Part shown: positions 32,581 through 43,643 of the stretch, in pieces
Layout of the letters: each line of letters begins with the position of its first letter
Numbering within the stretch: position 1 is the stretch's first letter
Position numbers and translations under genes: made by a program
Assembly (NCBI GenBank): GCA_004802705.1
Contig: SGPL01000247.1
Coordinates: forward strand, 3,144-46,786
Length of the DNA: 43,643 nt
Reading direction: 5' to 3'
Source of the DNA: Bondarzewia mesenterica
Lineage: Eukaryota; Basidiomycota; Agaricomycetes; Russulales; Bondarzewiaceae
Notes under the pieces: generated by a model
Database searches by the model: none
The model's input: only the letters and a program-made list of their open reading frames with translations
Told to the model about the DNA's origin: nothing

Positions 32581-32900
32581 TATCAAATGTTCAAAGCCTA
32601 CTCCTCCTTTAATATGAGTAGGATGATTCAATTTACATATTGACAGTAAAAAGTACAGTGCAAATTTATCAAGACTTAGCTTAGTTGAGCAGCAAAGAGC
32701 CTACAAGAGCTGCAGATTGATTGTTAAATTACACATATTGCACTAAGTATGAGGTGTTTAAAACTCATCCCTCTAATGCTAGTAGAATGGTTTAATCTCA
32801 ATGCTGATAACAAGAAGTGCAGAGTGAATATGTTAATACTTAATTAGGCAACAAAAGGCCTATGAGGCTGTAGATTAATTATTAAATCACATATTATTAC
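32581..32900. repeat. two-copy tandem duplication of ~167 bp
   Basis: The unit beginning TATCAAATGTTCAAAGCCTA (32581) recurs from 32748 as TATGAGGTGTTTAAAACTCA. Shared landmarks are AGTAG-ATG-TT-AAT, ACAGTGCA/CAGAGTGAA, TTA--AGCAACAAA-GCCTA, and GCTG-AGATT-ATT-TTAAAT. The copies differ by many transitions. Confidence 0.5.
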
Positions 32901-34320
32901 TTTAGCAAGGCTTTTAAGATGAATAATATAAAGTAAAATAGGCATTGAGATAAAGAATATGCTTAAATGAGTGACATTTAAAGGTATGTGCTTATAAACA
33001 AATGAATTCACTTAGTGTATGCTCTAATATATTAAATGCTAAAACACTTCCTGCCTATGATTACTACTATTTGAAATATTCTAGTATAATTCTAGTATAA
33101 TTTTACTCTAAAAATATCTAATCATCCTTTAACAAAATAAAATCTTTAATTAGCATTCTGACTTTGATTGTTTTAAATTTTTTACTTTAACTGCCAAATT
33201 CACTATTATTCATGTCATGCCTGCTCTCTTTGTAATTAAAAACTTCTATATCTACAGGGAGTGCAATAGTAATAAATGGCTTCACAATATGCAATAAATG
33301 TCTCATGAAAAGATTTAAAGCTAAGTGCATTTTTATAGTTACCTTTCAAACCTTAGACCCTATATATGTATGAGTAACTGATGGCCTAAAAATATAAAGA
33401 GAGGTCAGTAAGTTTTATGAGGATAAAGACATCTAAGAGAGCTTTATAAATATTAAACTCTATATGGCTCAAATTTTGCTTATTCTTTTTATTATAGATG
33501 AGGTTAAGAAATTTAAGATACTTAAACAAATAAATGAGGAGCTTTGATGTGGCTTTATAGAATGACTAGTAATGAGTATTGTTAATATTTAAGATATGAA
33601 TTATGTGGCTAATAGTCTACTTAAAGAAGATCAAAAGAGTATCTTGTTAGCTCTTTTTATCATCCTTATGATAAAATACAGCACTAGTGAGACTTATCAC
33701 TTTTCTCTACTATTTTAAGATACGTCCTTAGCTTGCTTTTATGTAAAAGATGATATGGCAGATTTTAGTGCAGCAGTAGTATTATTATAATTCATAAAAA
33801 GAATTAATAAGTCAAAGCTAGCAGCTTGCGAATATGCCATCATTGTAATATTATTCCCCTTCATAGAGTTTATTTCTTTATGCATTGTACATTCAGCTTA
33901 GATAAGAAGATCAATAGCTTTTCTTTTGTCATTCAGCAACATGTCAAATTTAGCCTGTTTTAAAGCCATGCAAAGAGTTTGAGATATTTTTACATGTCAT
34001 ACATCCTAGTCAATAAAAGATTGTTCGTGAGAGTGGCATCACTATAGTAATATAAGCATTCTATGAGGTTAAAATTTTTAATGGTGCATTTATTTTTATT
34101 TTTATTTTGTCCCTCCTCAAATGCTTACTCTAAAGGTACCTATAGAATAGCTGAATAATTAGCTATGACAATGGTATAGCTAATTTGGTGGCTTTTTCTT
34201 AACCCTTTTTAATTGCCTACCTTTATGATGACTGCAAAGATAAGCATGGTTATTTTATCTAAGTAGATTAGTGTTCATGAGTATAAGTTATCAATACTTT
34301 AGATGCTCACAGCATCATTG
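32901..34320. other. AT-rich relic region
   Basis: No gene recognised. A plus-strand tract near 33690-33960 (for example LACFYVKDDMADFSAAVVLL) looks coding-like but cannot be assigned. Confidence 0.35.
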
Positions 34321-34530
34321 GTAGCTGTGTAGGAGGCTCTTCACTTTTTCTCATCCCCTAAACTACTCTACATCTCATCTCCATCTGTGAGCTTTATTGC
34401 ACCCTTTTGTCTACCTATGTCAACACATTGAATATAGATTCTCCAAGTGAGTGCTACCATCTTTTCCCTTGTCTATCCCACTTACCAGCATTTTCTTTAG
34501 AAGCTTTTTCATTCATCAATGAGGAATTAG

Positions 34531-35910
34531 ATGCAGCTGGTTTTTAGGGCAAAGGCGAGTCCCTTAGTCATTTTGTGCATTTATTCCACACTTATCATCT
34601 TCCTTGTAGGTATTTCTAATTTTGTCGTACAGGCAATAAAGGCAATGATAGAGCACCCTGAACTCTTAGGTAGGTCTTTTACCTTCTTTTCACATCTGTA
34701 CCACACTTATCACTTTGCATTTAGATTTGTCTCTATTCACGCTCGAGTGCATCAACTACTCAGGTCATCGCAAGTCTCTTTCCTCACCCACCTCACCAAC
34801 CCTCAGTGAGGCATTTTTCTTCCTCTCTGCACTCACCATTGCTTTGAATGCCACCACTGTCACCCTATACATTCTCTCAGACTGAGAAAGGACCACCTAC
34901 TACAACAGTATTTCTCCTAATCATCCTGAGCTCCTCTACCACTCAAATTTCCTCAAAAATACCTTTCTCATCCCCAAAGGCAGACTCTTTCATCTCCCTA
35001 CTAAGATTATCTATAAAGTCTTTAACATGCCACTCAATGCTGTCTGAGGCACTATCACTTCCCAGATCCATGAGTTCTTGAAAGCTCAAAAGATTCACTA
35101 CTCAGCCATCAAGGCTACTCATTTTATCACCCATGATGAGGATGGGAAGGACACTCTCAGTCCTGTCATGATTTAGATTGCAACTCATCCCACTACTACC
35201 ATCACTAAGAATGTACACAATGCTTCTCCAGACATTCTCACTTTTCTCAAGGACAATGGAGTCGAGAGTGTGGTGGTTAAATGATGCGAGGGAGCCATAG
35301 AGAAGCTGTCAGGTTTATACCTTCTATATATTACTGATGACACTAACCCCACTCACTATGTTCATTGCTTTTTCACTGCTGCACTCAGCATGCCTATTGC
35401 TACTGTAGAGAGGGAGACCGCTGATGCTCAAGATAGTATCACGCTGTTCTTCCATAAGAACAAGGACAAGTACGATGCCCCTAGTGCCAAGGTCTTCAGT
35501 GTTAGCAACTGCCACATTCTCTGTGAGGATACCACTATCGAGTATGAGTTCAAGGGCACTTGTGCACCTCCCCAGCATATTTGACTTGCTGAATTCTATC
35601 GATTCTAGTGTGGCCTCGATGAGATTAAGGCTTGTGTTGGTGGCTATAGAACTGATGCTGACCTCTTTGGTTGAGAGATTGTTGAGTTGGAGGTAAAGCT
35701 AAAGAGCGAGGACCCAGAGGAGGTGGCAAAGGATGAGATAGCTGTAAAGATTAAGCAGGAGAAGTTGGCCAAAGTGAAGAAGGATATCAGCATACTCGAG
35801 GCCTTCTACAAGAATACTAATAACTAGTGGGGTGATATTGCATGCTGAAACATTGGCCATGTTGATTGAACTTCCAAGATCTCTATCGATATTCAGAGTC
35901 ATAAGTACAG
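34531..35910 (+). pseudogene. decayed member of a mushroom hypothetical-protein family, possibly protease-like
   Basis: From about 34900 a single plus frame runs ~340 codons without an indel: HPELLYHSNFLKNTF, IHEFLKAQKIHYSAIKAT, SPDILTFLKDNGVESVVVK, YITDDTNPTHYVHCF, VSNCHILCEDTTIEYEFKG, KEDPEE-like acidic/lysine helix, GDIAC, NIGHVD, SKISIDIQSHKY. It is broken only by about nine TGA/TAG codons. I recognise this text as a multi-copy hypothetical family of Agaricomycetes; from memory, fuller members carry a trypsin-like C-terminal GDSGS, which is absent here. The gene ends near HKY, where a copia relic begins. A CT-rich tract (34320-34500), ATG 34531 and GT...AG introns (for example about 34671-34723) may be the original 5' end. 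Confidence 0.6.
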
Positions 35911-35929
35911 GGCAGTATCAGTAATTAAT

Positions 35930-36420
35930 AATTTGAGGCCTTGATCTGATCACATCTCCTGCTATTTATTGCACTACGTGCCCCACCTCTATTCAACAAG
36001 CCTCTAGCATAATTTAAGTCATCTATAAGTAATGCAAATTAAGCAAGAGGAGGTATAAAAAGATGGTTCTTCTGATTAAGGATATAACACTTATCAAAAT
36101 CAGCATATTTAGCAATAATAACCTTTTTAGTCACTGAATTGTATAATTTTCATCCCTTATATCCATTCAGATATTTAATAAATATGCACCTCTCCATGTG
36201 AAATCTCAAGCCATCCCACTTATCTTTTTGCACATGTCTATAGGCAAATAAAGCATGCTGGAGTAAAAAAAAGGTAAAGAGAGGACCATAGAGATTTTCA
36301 AGGATCAAGATTGATAAGAGGCAATAAAACCTATGGTCCATACCATTATCATCCTTCGGGAGTTTCCAATCTGCTTCAACTAAAAGTACAGTAAAAACTC
36401 CTGCACAAAAGGAGCCCAAT
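35930..36420 (-). pseudogene. Ty1/copia integrase relic
   Basis: The minus translation HALFAYRHVQKDKWDGLRFH, then MERCIFIKYLNGYKG, a stop, KLYNSVTKKVIIAKYADFDK matches the copia segment in which a lysine-rich loop is followed by C-IFVGY--GYKG and then V-xx-DV-FDE. It adjoins the end of the plus-strand pseudogene at 35910, which it probably truncated. No LTR was identified for it. Confidence 0.65.
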
Positions 36421-37599
36421 GCATGGCTTTATTGATTTCTCATTTTTACTTTTAACTAATAGCTAAGTGTTATATTGAGTAGTGATAAAATTACATGTAG
36501 ATATATCTTCTACAAGTCTTATCATGGTGTTCTCTGCACATCACCTTATTCAAGCTTCATAGCATTTTTGAATACTCTCTTTATTGTATTCAATATCTTA
36601 GTTTTGCTTCTATAGTATTTAGGTTGTTATTAATCACATGATTAAGACTCAACTACAAGGGTAGAATGATATCTTTGATGACTTTACCTCTATTTATAAT
36701 AAAAGTCCCCTTAGCTCTCTTAGCACTGTTACTCTGTCCAACATTACCCAAAAGATTATTAGAATGAGTACTGATTATGCTAAAGACTAAAAAAAAACTC
36801 TTTTATCTTTTTGAATACTGAAAGAAAACATTTTATTAAGAGAAACATAATGAGCAGACTCTTCTCTCAATTACTAATGCTACTCCTATAGCATTGATGC
36901 AATATCTTTTTAAGGTTATAAACTATGCTATTGCTAAGGCTAGTAGCTTACAAGCCTAAAATATTATTGTTTTCTTTGCATTAAAACCCCTCTCTACTTT
37001 TACCTCCAGCAGCTCTAATCATCATTTATACTATAATCTCAATCTTGCTATATAGAACACTATTACTGATGAGGTCACAAATTATCACTCATAATTTCTC
37101 TAAGATGATACTCTTTACCTTAAAATAATGTGACTGAGCCTCAACAATAAACTTACCTAGCGTTAGAGCTCAACCTAAGCCTAACCTCAAACAATCACTA
37201 AAAAACAAATTGAGTGTTGAGGTTATAGCAGTCTCATTGCACAGGGCCTTGCACTCATAACTGTAGTAAATTTTTAAGTTAATATATTATAAACAAGAGA
37301 CATATAAGTACAAAATTTATCTTTGGCAAATTTTTAAATGCTGAAAACTAAAAAAACCCACAGGTGCTACAGTGCAGTATAAATAGATAAACTAACTTAG
37401 AGCAGGTTTAGTAAATTCTGCCTGCTGAGCAGTATGTTTATGATTAATTTGTCAGAAGCATGAGAACTATCATATGAGTATAATAATGACTCATATAGTC
37501 TTCTGTGCTATAATTAAATAGATATAACTCATCAGTATCACAAATATTTAATCATATAACTGATCATGTGCCATATTATATAAGATAATAAATACATGT
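36421..37599. other. relic region
   Basis: AT-rich, no recognised gene. Plus-strand coding-like text (NEQTLLSITNATPIALMQYL near 36850-36910) is unassigned. Confidence 0.3.
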
Positions 37600-39381
37600 T
37601 GTCACAGTGAAAATAGGTTTTTAATCTAGGTATATATCAAGTTTTTCTATTTTCTCAGCATATACCTATTGTTTAATGTGGAGGATATTCTGTAGATAAT
37701 TATAAATCAAATTTGCAGTGCTTCCTTATAATGGATAAACAAAGGGTTGTGAAAAATATTTTTATGATTTAAAAAAAATTTCTCTACATTAATTTGAGTA
37801 GAATTAAATTTACAGTTCTAGAGAATAAGCAGCAGACTAGTGATCAGGCTGATTGATTTCAAGAAAATTATTATATTTAGGTATTGTAATACAAATAATG
37901 CTATGATTAAATAGAAGTAGTACTTTTAAAGATCTTGTAGGAACCTTAGGATTTATGACATAGCTAATTTCTACAAGGAAATTTATTCTTACTTAAGAAC
38001 TATAGTGACTTTGAATTCCTCCACTAAAAAGAAAATCCCTTTGCACCCTCAAAAAGCCCTCCTTATATCCCTTTTAGCCCACCTGCTTATAGTCTGATTT
38101 TTAAATGATTGTTAATCATCCTGAATTTTCTAGCTTATGACATCATTTTCTTCTAACTTCTTTACCCTTTTATTTTTCTGTTCTTGCTGTTTAATCCTGC
38201 TCATTCAAATACCTCCAATTTTTTCTAAAATGTTCTTTCTTGTTCTTGTATATTTTTGAATATTTATTACTCAATATTTCTTTCAAAAAATTCTACTTCT
38301 TTCTACAACTTTCTAATTATATCCTTTTCTGCTCATTTTTTCAGAACATTCTTCAATGTTTAATGGCTTTCTAATATTTTATAGTTTCAGGTGAATCTTG
38401 TTAATAATAAGAGAATGTTGGGTTCTTTCTTTTGAGGCTAAAATTGAGCTTATAAATAAAAAAGAGAGAAGGGTGAGTATTTTTAAAAACTTGGTTTTCT
38501 AAAATAAAAATCCATTTAAATCTAAATGAATCTAAATAAAATCTAAAATTTGAATAGTAAACCTCTTCTTGATTTTGGGATAAAGAAATGAATAACAAAG
38601 TTAAAGAATATGGTCAAGATTTGAAAAACACAATAGCAAAAACAGTGAAAATTATAATTCAGATGAAAATTTAAAGTCAGCTAGCCCATTTTTATATTAT
38701 CTGTCTTTGCTGTCTATCCCTCTTCTGCTCCATAACATCTTCATTTGAAATAATGAGGCGTGAGTGAGTGTTATTCCTTATAAACCCAATAATTATTAAA
38801 TATTGTCAAAGTCATAAAATGATCATCTAGCAGCTAGGTATAATCAGCAGACTTATTTCTCCTCTATTCTCCATCTCAAACTCTTTTCAAGTCCTTTGAT
38901 ATCTAATGACTTATAAAATCATCCCATACAGTTGAATTTCTGCATCTGTGCTGAATAGTCGAGCTTTGACTCAAATACTGACTTCAATTAGTCATCAAGG
39001 TTCATCAAAGAGCTATCAATGATCCTCTGTTTTTAGAATTGCATTTATTGACATAAAAAGGTTAGAAACATTGACAACAGATAGTGAGTGATGGGATAAG
39101 AATAGGTGTAAAAATGAATAAAGAAGTGTTGATAATGGGATCATTCTAGCTTCTAAGCTCAGAAGTGGAAGATGTAGAGGATGTGACAAGGATTTGGATT
39201 GTGAGAAGGACTACATGATTAGAATGGTACATTCTTGAAGAAATGTATGTGTGATTGATGGAGGTGTGTGTGAGAATTTGTTAGGCTTTATTTTGTATTA
39301 CACTTGTCGACTTAGTTGAGTTACAGCATTTATGTTTCTTTTTAGCCATGTTCTCATCTAAAACTATTTTTAGGCATGACA
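37600..39381 (-). repeat. second copy of the long LTR-like element, eroded
   Basis: It aligns end to end with 2506-4367: start TGTCAC, AATCTAGGTATAT, GCAGTGCTTCCTTA, the TATAAGGAGGG box near 38065, the heat-shock-like sites, GGTTTTCTAAAATAAAA, and the end GGCATGACA. It is in the same orientation as the nested copy. About 80 bp around the first heat-shock-like site are missing, and most differences are C to T or G to A. The flanks ACATG (37594-37598) and GCATG (39382-39386) could be a target duplication with one transition. Confidence 0.8.
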
Positions 39382-41070
39382 GCATGCTCATTAAAGCTGC
39401 TGAGGGAAGGCAATAACATCACTAAATTCTTGAATAGGAAAAACCTTAATATATTCATGAATCTTGTAGAGACCTCTACATTAGCATCAATGGCCATTCT
39501 GACCATTACATCAATAAGTACCTTAAATTCAAGTTCAGCATCTCCTGTTAGCAACCCCACTAAGCCAGATGAGAACTGGGTGCCTGCTAAAGCAAAAGAT
39601 GTACATTAAAAGCTGATATACTTAGAGGAGAGAGAGTTGTGCATCTAGTAGAATAATGCCCTTATAAAGTCCTTTGGGCTGAAGGGTGGGTTTTTTTTAT
39701 GCTCAAAGAGCAGCTAAAGTGGAAACAGAGGGAGTTGCCTAAGATGATAGGGATAACTAAGTGCTCTAGTCAACTTGTAGCAGTTCATGCACCTAATACT
39801 ATATATGTATCCACGTTGATAATATTTAGCCTATGTGTTAATAGTATTAGGCTTATTAGAGATATAGGTGGTCCAGCCAATGATAACATAGATATCGATA
39901 ATATTAAGGATGAAGGTGAAGATGAGCTATTAACACTTGAGAGAGCAGACATTATAAAAAGTGCTCATACTAATAAAGATGATGAGAATGATTAACCTGC
40001 ATTAGGAGATGAGCAGAATGTTGTCCACTCAAAAGAATCATTGAACATTCTATAACAGAGTGTCAATTAATTAAACTAAGAGGAAAGACAAAATGAACTA
40101 CTTATTGATCTTAATCCATCCAATACTGTCATTGATTATGATGTTGATGTTTCCTCATTAATGACCTCTGCTCTAGATCATATTCTCTCTATAATAATCA
40201 ACAGAGACTCTGTAATAATACTCATTAATGTCAAACAGTCCACAAATGGTCCTCCTATAATAATGACCTCATGCACGATGATGCCAATCATTAATATTAA
40301 TCCACTTACGACCTCTTCTATGGATAGCTCACCAGAGATTAATAATATAAGTATAATCTATATACACTCTAATACTCCCACATGAATAGCATTGCTACTA
40401 TCAATAACATTAGAACTGTGAGCACTCCACTGAGTCATGATATAATTATGCTGAAGGCTAATGTTATTCATGCTATCATTATTCCTGGAATGGGTAGAGG
40501 TAGTAGCTACATGGTCAATGCTTGAGAGAGACTTAAAATACATCAATGGCAAGGTAAGTTGCATGTTCATTTTATCTAAAGAAGGTTAGTGATATAGCTT
40601 TAGAAAAAACGATTCTTCTTTGACAAGAGTTATTGTTCTATAAAAATTGCAAAGTGGATAAAATAGGGCTATTAGTTTTTTAGCCCTTTTGTCCTCAAGC
40701 TCGATTGATACATGTTATATCAGTGAGAGAGGTAGATCATATTGCAATCTAGCACTCATAAGAATTCATGACTATTAGTGAAGAGTGTCGAAGCCATTAG
40801 TAAATGAGACAAGTTGAGGAAGAGTGATAAAAACAGGTTTGCTATTATGCTGATTTTGCTTAGCTAGTGGATGATATAGTCAAAGTCAAACAATGAGACT
40901 GATGAGATGACAGCAGTTCTCAAAGATATAAACTGAATGCTGTCAGAGTTGCTGAAGGTATCTAGTATAAAGAAGAGAGGTCTTGATGATGAGGGAGAGG
41001 CATACAAGAGTGGAAAGAGGTGAGCAATATAGTCATCATAGTAGTAAGTCTTAATGCTGAAAGAAGCCAT
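39382..41070 (+). pseudogene. decayed plus-strand coding tract, unrecognised
   Basis: Coherent protein text with stops runs along the plus strand: SVSNPTKPDENWVPAKAKD (near 39560), LKEQLKWKQRELPKMIGITK (39702), then an Asp/Glu-rich stretch DNIDIDNIKDEGEDELLTLE (39890), a Thr/Ser/Ile-rich stretch to 40385, MGRGSSYMVNA (about 40490), and SELLKVSSIKKRGLDDEGE (near 40950). It precedes, on the same strand, the tyrosine recombinase relic at 41871. It could therefore be a companion ORF of the same element, but I do not recognise it. At least one frame change is needed. Confidence 0.4.
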
Positions 41071-41870
41071 GAGGTGAAGGTGTAGTATTTGATTATGCAA
41101 GCAGAATTTGTACTACTATTTCAACAAGGATTCAAGCACTTCGACAATTAACATCCTTTAAAGAGTTCATTCCTGCATACTAGATTTCTAAGGGTTTTAA
41201 CACCCTCTATATTTATTACTATTGTATTTAGAATGCATATCAGGTCAGCAATTGGTCACACTCAGTAAATTGTAGCATCAACCATAAAAATGTATAATTA
41301 AAAACTGCCCTCTAGAGAGTGCTCATAGCTCGAGCAATGCTTAAGCTATGAGCGCTTTACTTAGGCAAAGCACTCAAATGAGCCATTTATTGAACTATAA
41401 AGCCAATATATATATTAATGGCCAAGGTAAGGCTAATAAGCTAAATTAGAAGCATTATATACATTAATGCTAGGATAAGGCTGGAGAAATCTATAATGAA
41501 TTAATAATATTTAAAAGTGTAGCAACTGTTACTATATAGTTAAATTTAGTTCTATGACCTTGCTGCACATGGGATAACAATGGCTAACTAATAGTTGCTA
41601 TCATTTAGTAACTCAGTGAATGAATATGGCTCTTGTGTAAGTTATTTCTTCTAGCATCAATCCTTTATAAAATACCACCCTACATATATTTCTTCTCTTC
41701 TCTCTACTGCCTCTACATGAATTGCATTTCAGCTTGTGATAAAGTTTTCCTTGCTCTTACTGACCCTATTTCTTCCCAAACAGCAGCCTATCCTACCTTT
41801 TCTAAGTCTCCCATTCTACCTCTACTATTTTATCTTAAATGCCTCCTCATTTTATCTACACTATCTTTAT
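41071..41870. other. spacer with palindrome before the recombinase relic
   Basis: No gene recognised. It holds the palindrome at 41321-41353 and an open run at 41633-41875 rich in Leu/Ser/Tyr that I regard as chance or as leader. Confidence 0.35.
41321..41353. repeat. 33-bp near-perfect palindrome
   Basis: Arms GCTCATAGCT and AGCTATGAGC are perfect 10-bp inverted repeats around a 13-nt centre that itself contains AGC-AAT-GCT. Outside it, GAGTGC and GCACTC add a further, interrupted pairing. It keeps CpG where most of the neighbourhood has lost it. Confidence 0.65.
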
Positions 41871-42953
41871 TATGAGCAGCTGTGCCTTTGACATCTTCTT
41901 TACCCCTTGTGCTTGACCTTAAATCATGAAGGCCAACACACTCATCTCTCTGATGCTAACATCTTATATGTCTTTAATGTGCTCTTATATACCTGAGCTG
42001 AGAGCACTAATGAAACCTATAGCTCAAGCCTTCTCATATTCTACATCTTTTATGACATCCACAATATCTTAAAAGCATAGCATATTTCTATGCCCATAAT
42101 ATTTATATTTTCATTTACTACAGCACTCATCAGCTCCTATCTTAATTCCACTATCAATAACTATATTTATGGGGTTCATGTCTAGTGCATTCTTTATGAT
42201 GCATCTTAAACCATCAATGAGGATAAACTCTGAGCTATCATTAAGACTGTCAAAAATCTTACTCCTCTATCTTTATAGTGCAAGAAGCAGCTCTTATACA
42301 CCTCAACCATTATTATCATTATCTGATCTAAGCTGAACCTCGATAACCCCCTCGATGTGGCTGTCTTCACCTGCCTCATCACCACTTTTTATGTGGTAGT
42401 GCATCTAGGTGAGTTCATTATCTAGTGGCTCAATACTTTCAACTCAGCTATCCACATTAAGCTCTTAGATGTCTGGGTTGAGCATGATAAGAATTCACTC
42501 TAAACTATAGTATTTTTCATTCTGAGGATCAAATCTGCTCATAGTAGTGAGGATGTCTTTTGGGCTAGGCAAGATAGCCCCTTTGACCCAAAAGCAGCCT
42601 ACCAACATCACCTTAATATCAACTATCCCCCTTTAGATGACTACCTCTTTATCTGTTAGCATAATAGCTCACACTAGCCTTTCACTAAGATGTATTTCCT
42701 TTAATGTATCTTTAAAGCCCTACATGATGCTGAGTTAGATCTACTTCAAGGCTATAGAATATGCATAGGTGCCACCCTTAAATATTTTTTATGAGATATA
42801 TCTTTTGATGTAATAAAACACAAGAGCAGATAAGCATCTAATGCCTTTGTACTCTATTTGAGCAAGCATGTGCAGATCCTCATGCTATACATTCAAGCAA
42901 AGCTAAAGCCCCATTCTACTTTTGTGCACTACACTATGCCCTTTATTCATTAA
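41871..42953 (+). pseudogene. tyrosine recombinase (Crypton/DIRS-like), inactivated
   Basis: One plus frame covers ~360 codons to a TAA at 42951 with no indel but about 15 in-frame stops. Recognisable text: NSTINNYIYGVH, LNLDNPLDVAVFTCLITTFY, HLGEF, SSEDVFWARQDSPFDPKAAY, LLQGYRICIGATLKYFL, ASNAFVLYLSKHVQIL, YIQA. This is the tyrosine recombinase family common in Agaricomycete genomes. Catalytic positions: box I Arg reads His (42402-42404); HxxR reads Tyr (42753-42755) and Cys (42762-42764); the H/W-box Trp is a stop (42831-42833); the nucleophile Tyr (42888-42890) is kept. Each loss is explained by C:G to T:A changes. Whether the parent was a Crypton or a DIRS/Ngaro element is open. Confidence 0.72.
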
Positions 42954-43643
42954 GATATGTCATCTCCTCTTTTTTTTTCTGAGTTTTTACTGAGGCTCAC
43001 TAAACACATCATCACTCCTTTCATTTAGGTGTTGCAGCTCACCTTAGCCTAGAGTTTTTCTTATTGGGGTCAAAAAGCATCAGAGCTTTCACTTACTTTG
43101 CATATACTTTATACTTTTATATCACTTACTCCTTTTACTCATTTATACCTGTTACCTCACTCCTTTTTATTTCTTAAAGATTACACTCTTAGACTCTTAC
43201 TCACCTATTATTGCTATATTTAACTTCTTTTGTATCTTATAATACATTATCCTACTGACCTACTATCACATATAATGAGTGCTTTATAAAAATTATTACT
43301 CTACTTTTAAGTGAGGCACAAGTGGCTAAGTAGAGCTAAGTCTTTGTGTAAGTGAGTGATATAGCACATCTCTTCTTGCTCTTTATCACCACACTCACTA
43401 CTCATATGCACTTGAGTCTTGTCTATACTCAAGTTTTTTTTTCTCTCCCTTTTAAACTCTTTCATCCCTTCACTCTTTTTTTTCTATGTTCAAACTCACT
43501 AGTCACCTCTTTTCTGTCAAACTGACTACCATTATCTTATAACCTCATTATTCTTTAATTTTCTTAGGTGCAATGACTGCCCTTACCTTAATTTGAAGCC
43601 TGATATAAGATGTTCACCTCACTCACTCTCTATTGATTTTCAC
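42954..43643. other. CT-rich tract to the window end
   Basis: Pyrimidine-rich on the plus strand (especially 43380-43500), like a fungal promoter. An ATG at about 43573 follows TTCTTAGGTGCA but meets a stop after a few codons. No gene can be supported. Confidence 0.3.

Noticed and set aside
37594..39386. A confident target-site duplication for the second long LTR copy
   Set aside because: ACATG and GCATG differ by one base and would need the LTR to start one base earlier than in the nested copy. Kept only as a possibility.
1..43643. tRNA, rRNA, CRISPR arrays, prokaryotic operons
   Set aside because: No clover-leaf boxes, conserved rRNA segments or regular repeat-spacer arrays were seen. The sequence is eukaryotic repeat DNA.

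Overview
The window looks like a repeat-dense, heterochromatin-like stretch of a mushroom-forming basidiomycete (Agaricomycete) nuclear genome. The reasons are the protein families (a chromodomain Ty3/gypsy element, Ty1/copia elements, and a tyrosine recombinase and a hypothetical protein of types I recall from mushroom genomes), a 56-nt intron of fungal form, and CT-rich promoter-like tracts. I see no intact gene, no tRNA, no rRNA and no CRISPR. Almost everything is transposon or decayed gene. Decay is dominated by C:G to T:A transitions that keep the reading frame but create stops, and CpG is nearly absent over most of 11-43 kb. This resembles RIP-like or methylation-driven erosion.

Region 1 (45-9706): one Ty3/gypsy chromovirus on the minus strand, with ~425-bp LTRs, polypurine tract, Gag (CCHC), PR, RT, RNase H, integrase (DDE present) and chromodomain. 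A further decayed ORF with its own CCHC knuckle and an Ala/Glu-rich segment lies between Pol and the 3' LTR. A 1.86-kb TG...CA element (2506-4367) is nested in the integrase C-terminus. It has a CCGTT target duplication and carries a regularly spaced array of heat-shock-element-like sites upstream of a TATA box. A second eroded copy lies at 37600-39381. All ambiguous bases in the window fall in this region, before about 7.99 kb.

Region 2 (9707-14.9 kb): AT-rich, CpG-free sequence, interrupted by a CpG-rich 578-bp solo LTR (10467-11044) with a perfect TTTAA duplication. This is the youngest-looking insertion. A ~145-bp tandem repeat follows.

Region 3 (14.9-19.7 kb): unrecognised decayed genes, one on the minus strand and one or two on the plus strand. 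Region 4 (19872-24192): a deleted Ty1/copia element on the minus strand, followed by a plus-strand copia RT fragment. Region 5 (25-34 kb): mostly featureless, with an intron-containing gene relic, a very old gypsy protease relic and a 167-bp tandem duplication. Region 6 (34.3-43.6 kb): a plus-strand pseudogene of a mushroom hypothetical family, a copia integrase relic, the second long LTR, a decayed plus-strand coding tract, and a tyrosine recombinase pseudogene whose catalytic residues have been lost by transitions.
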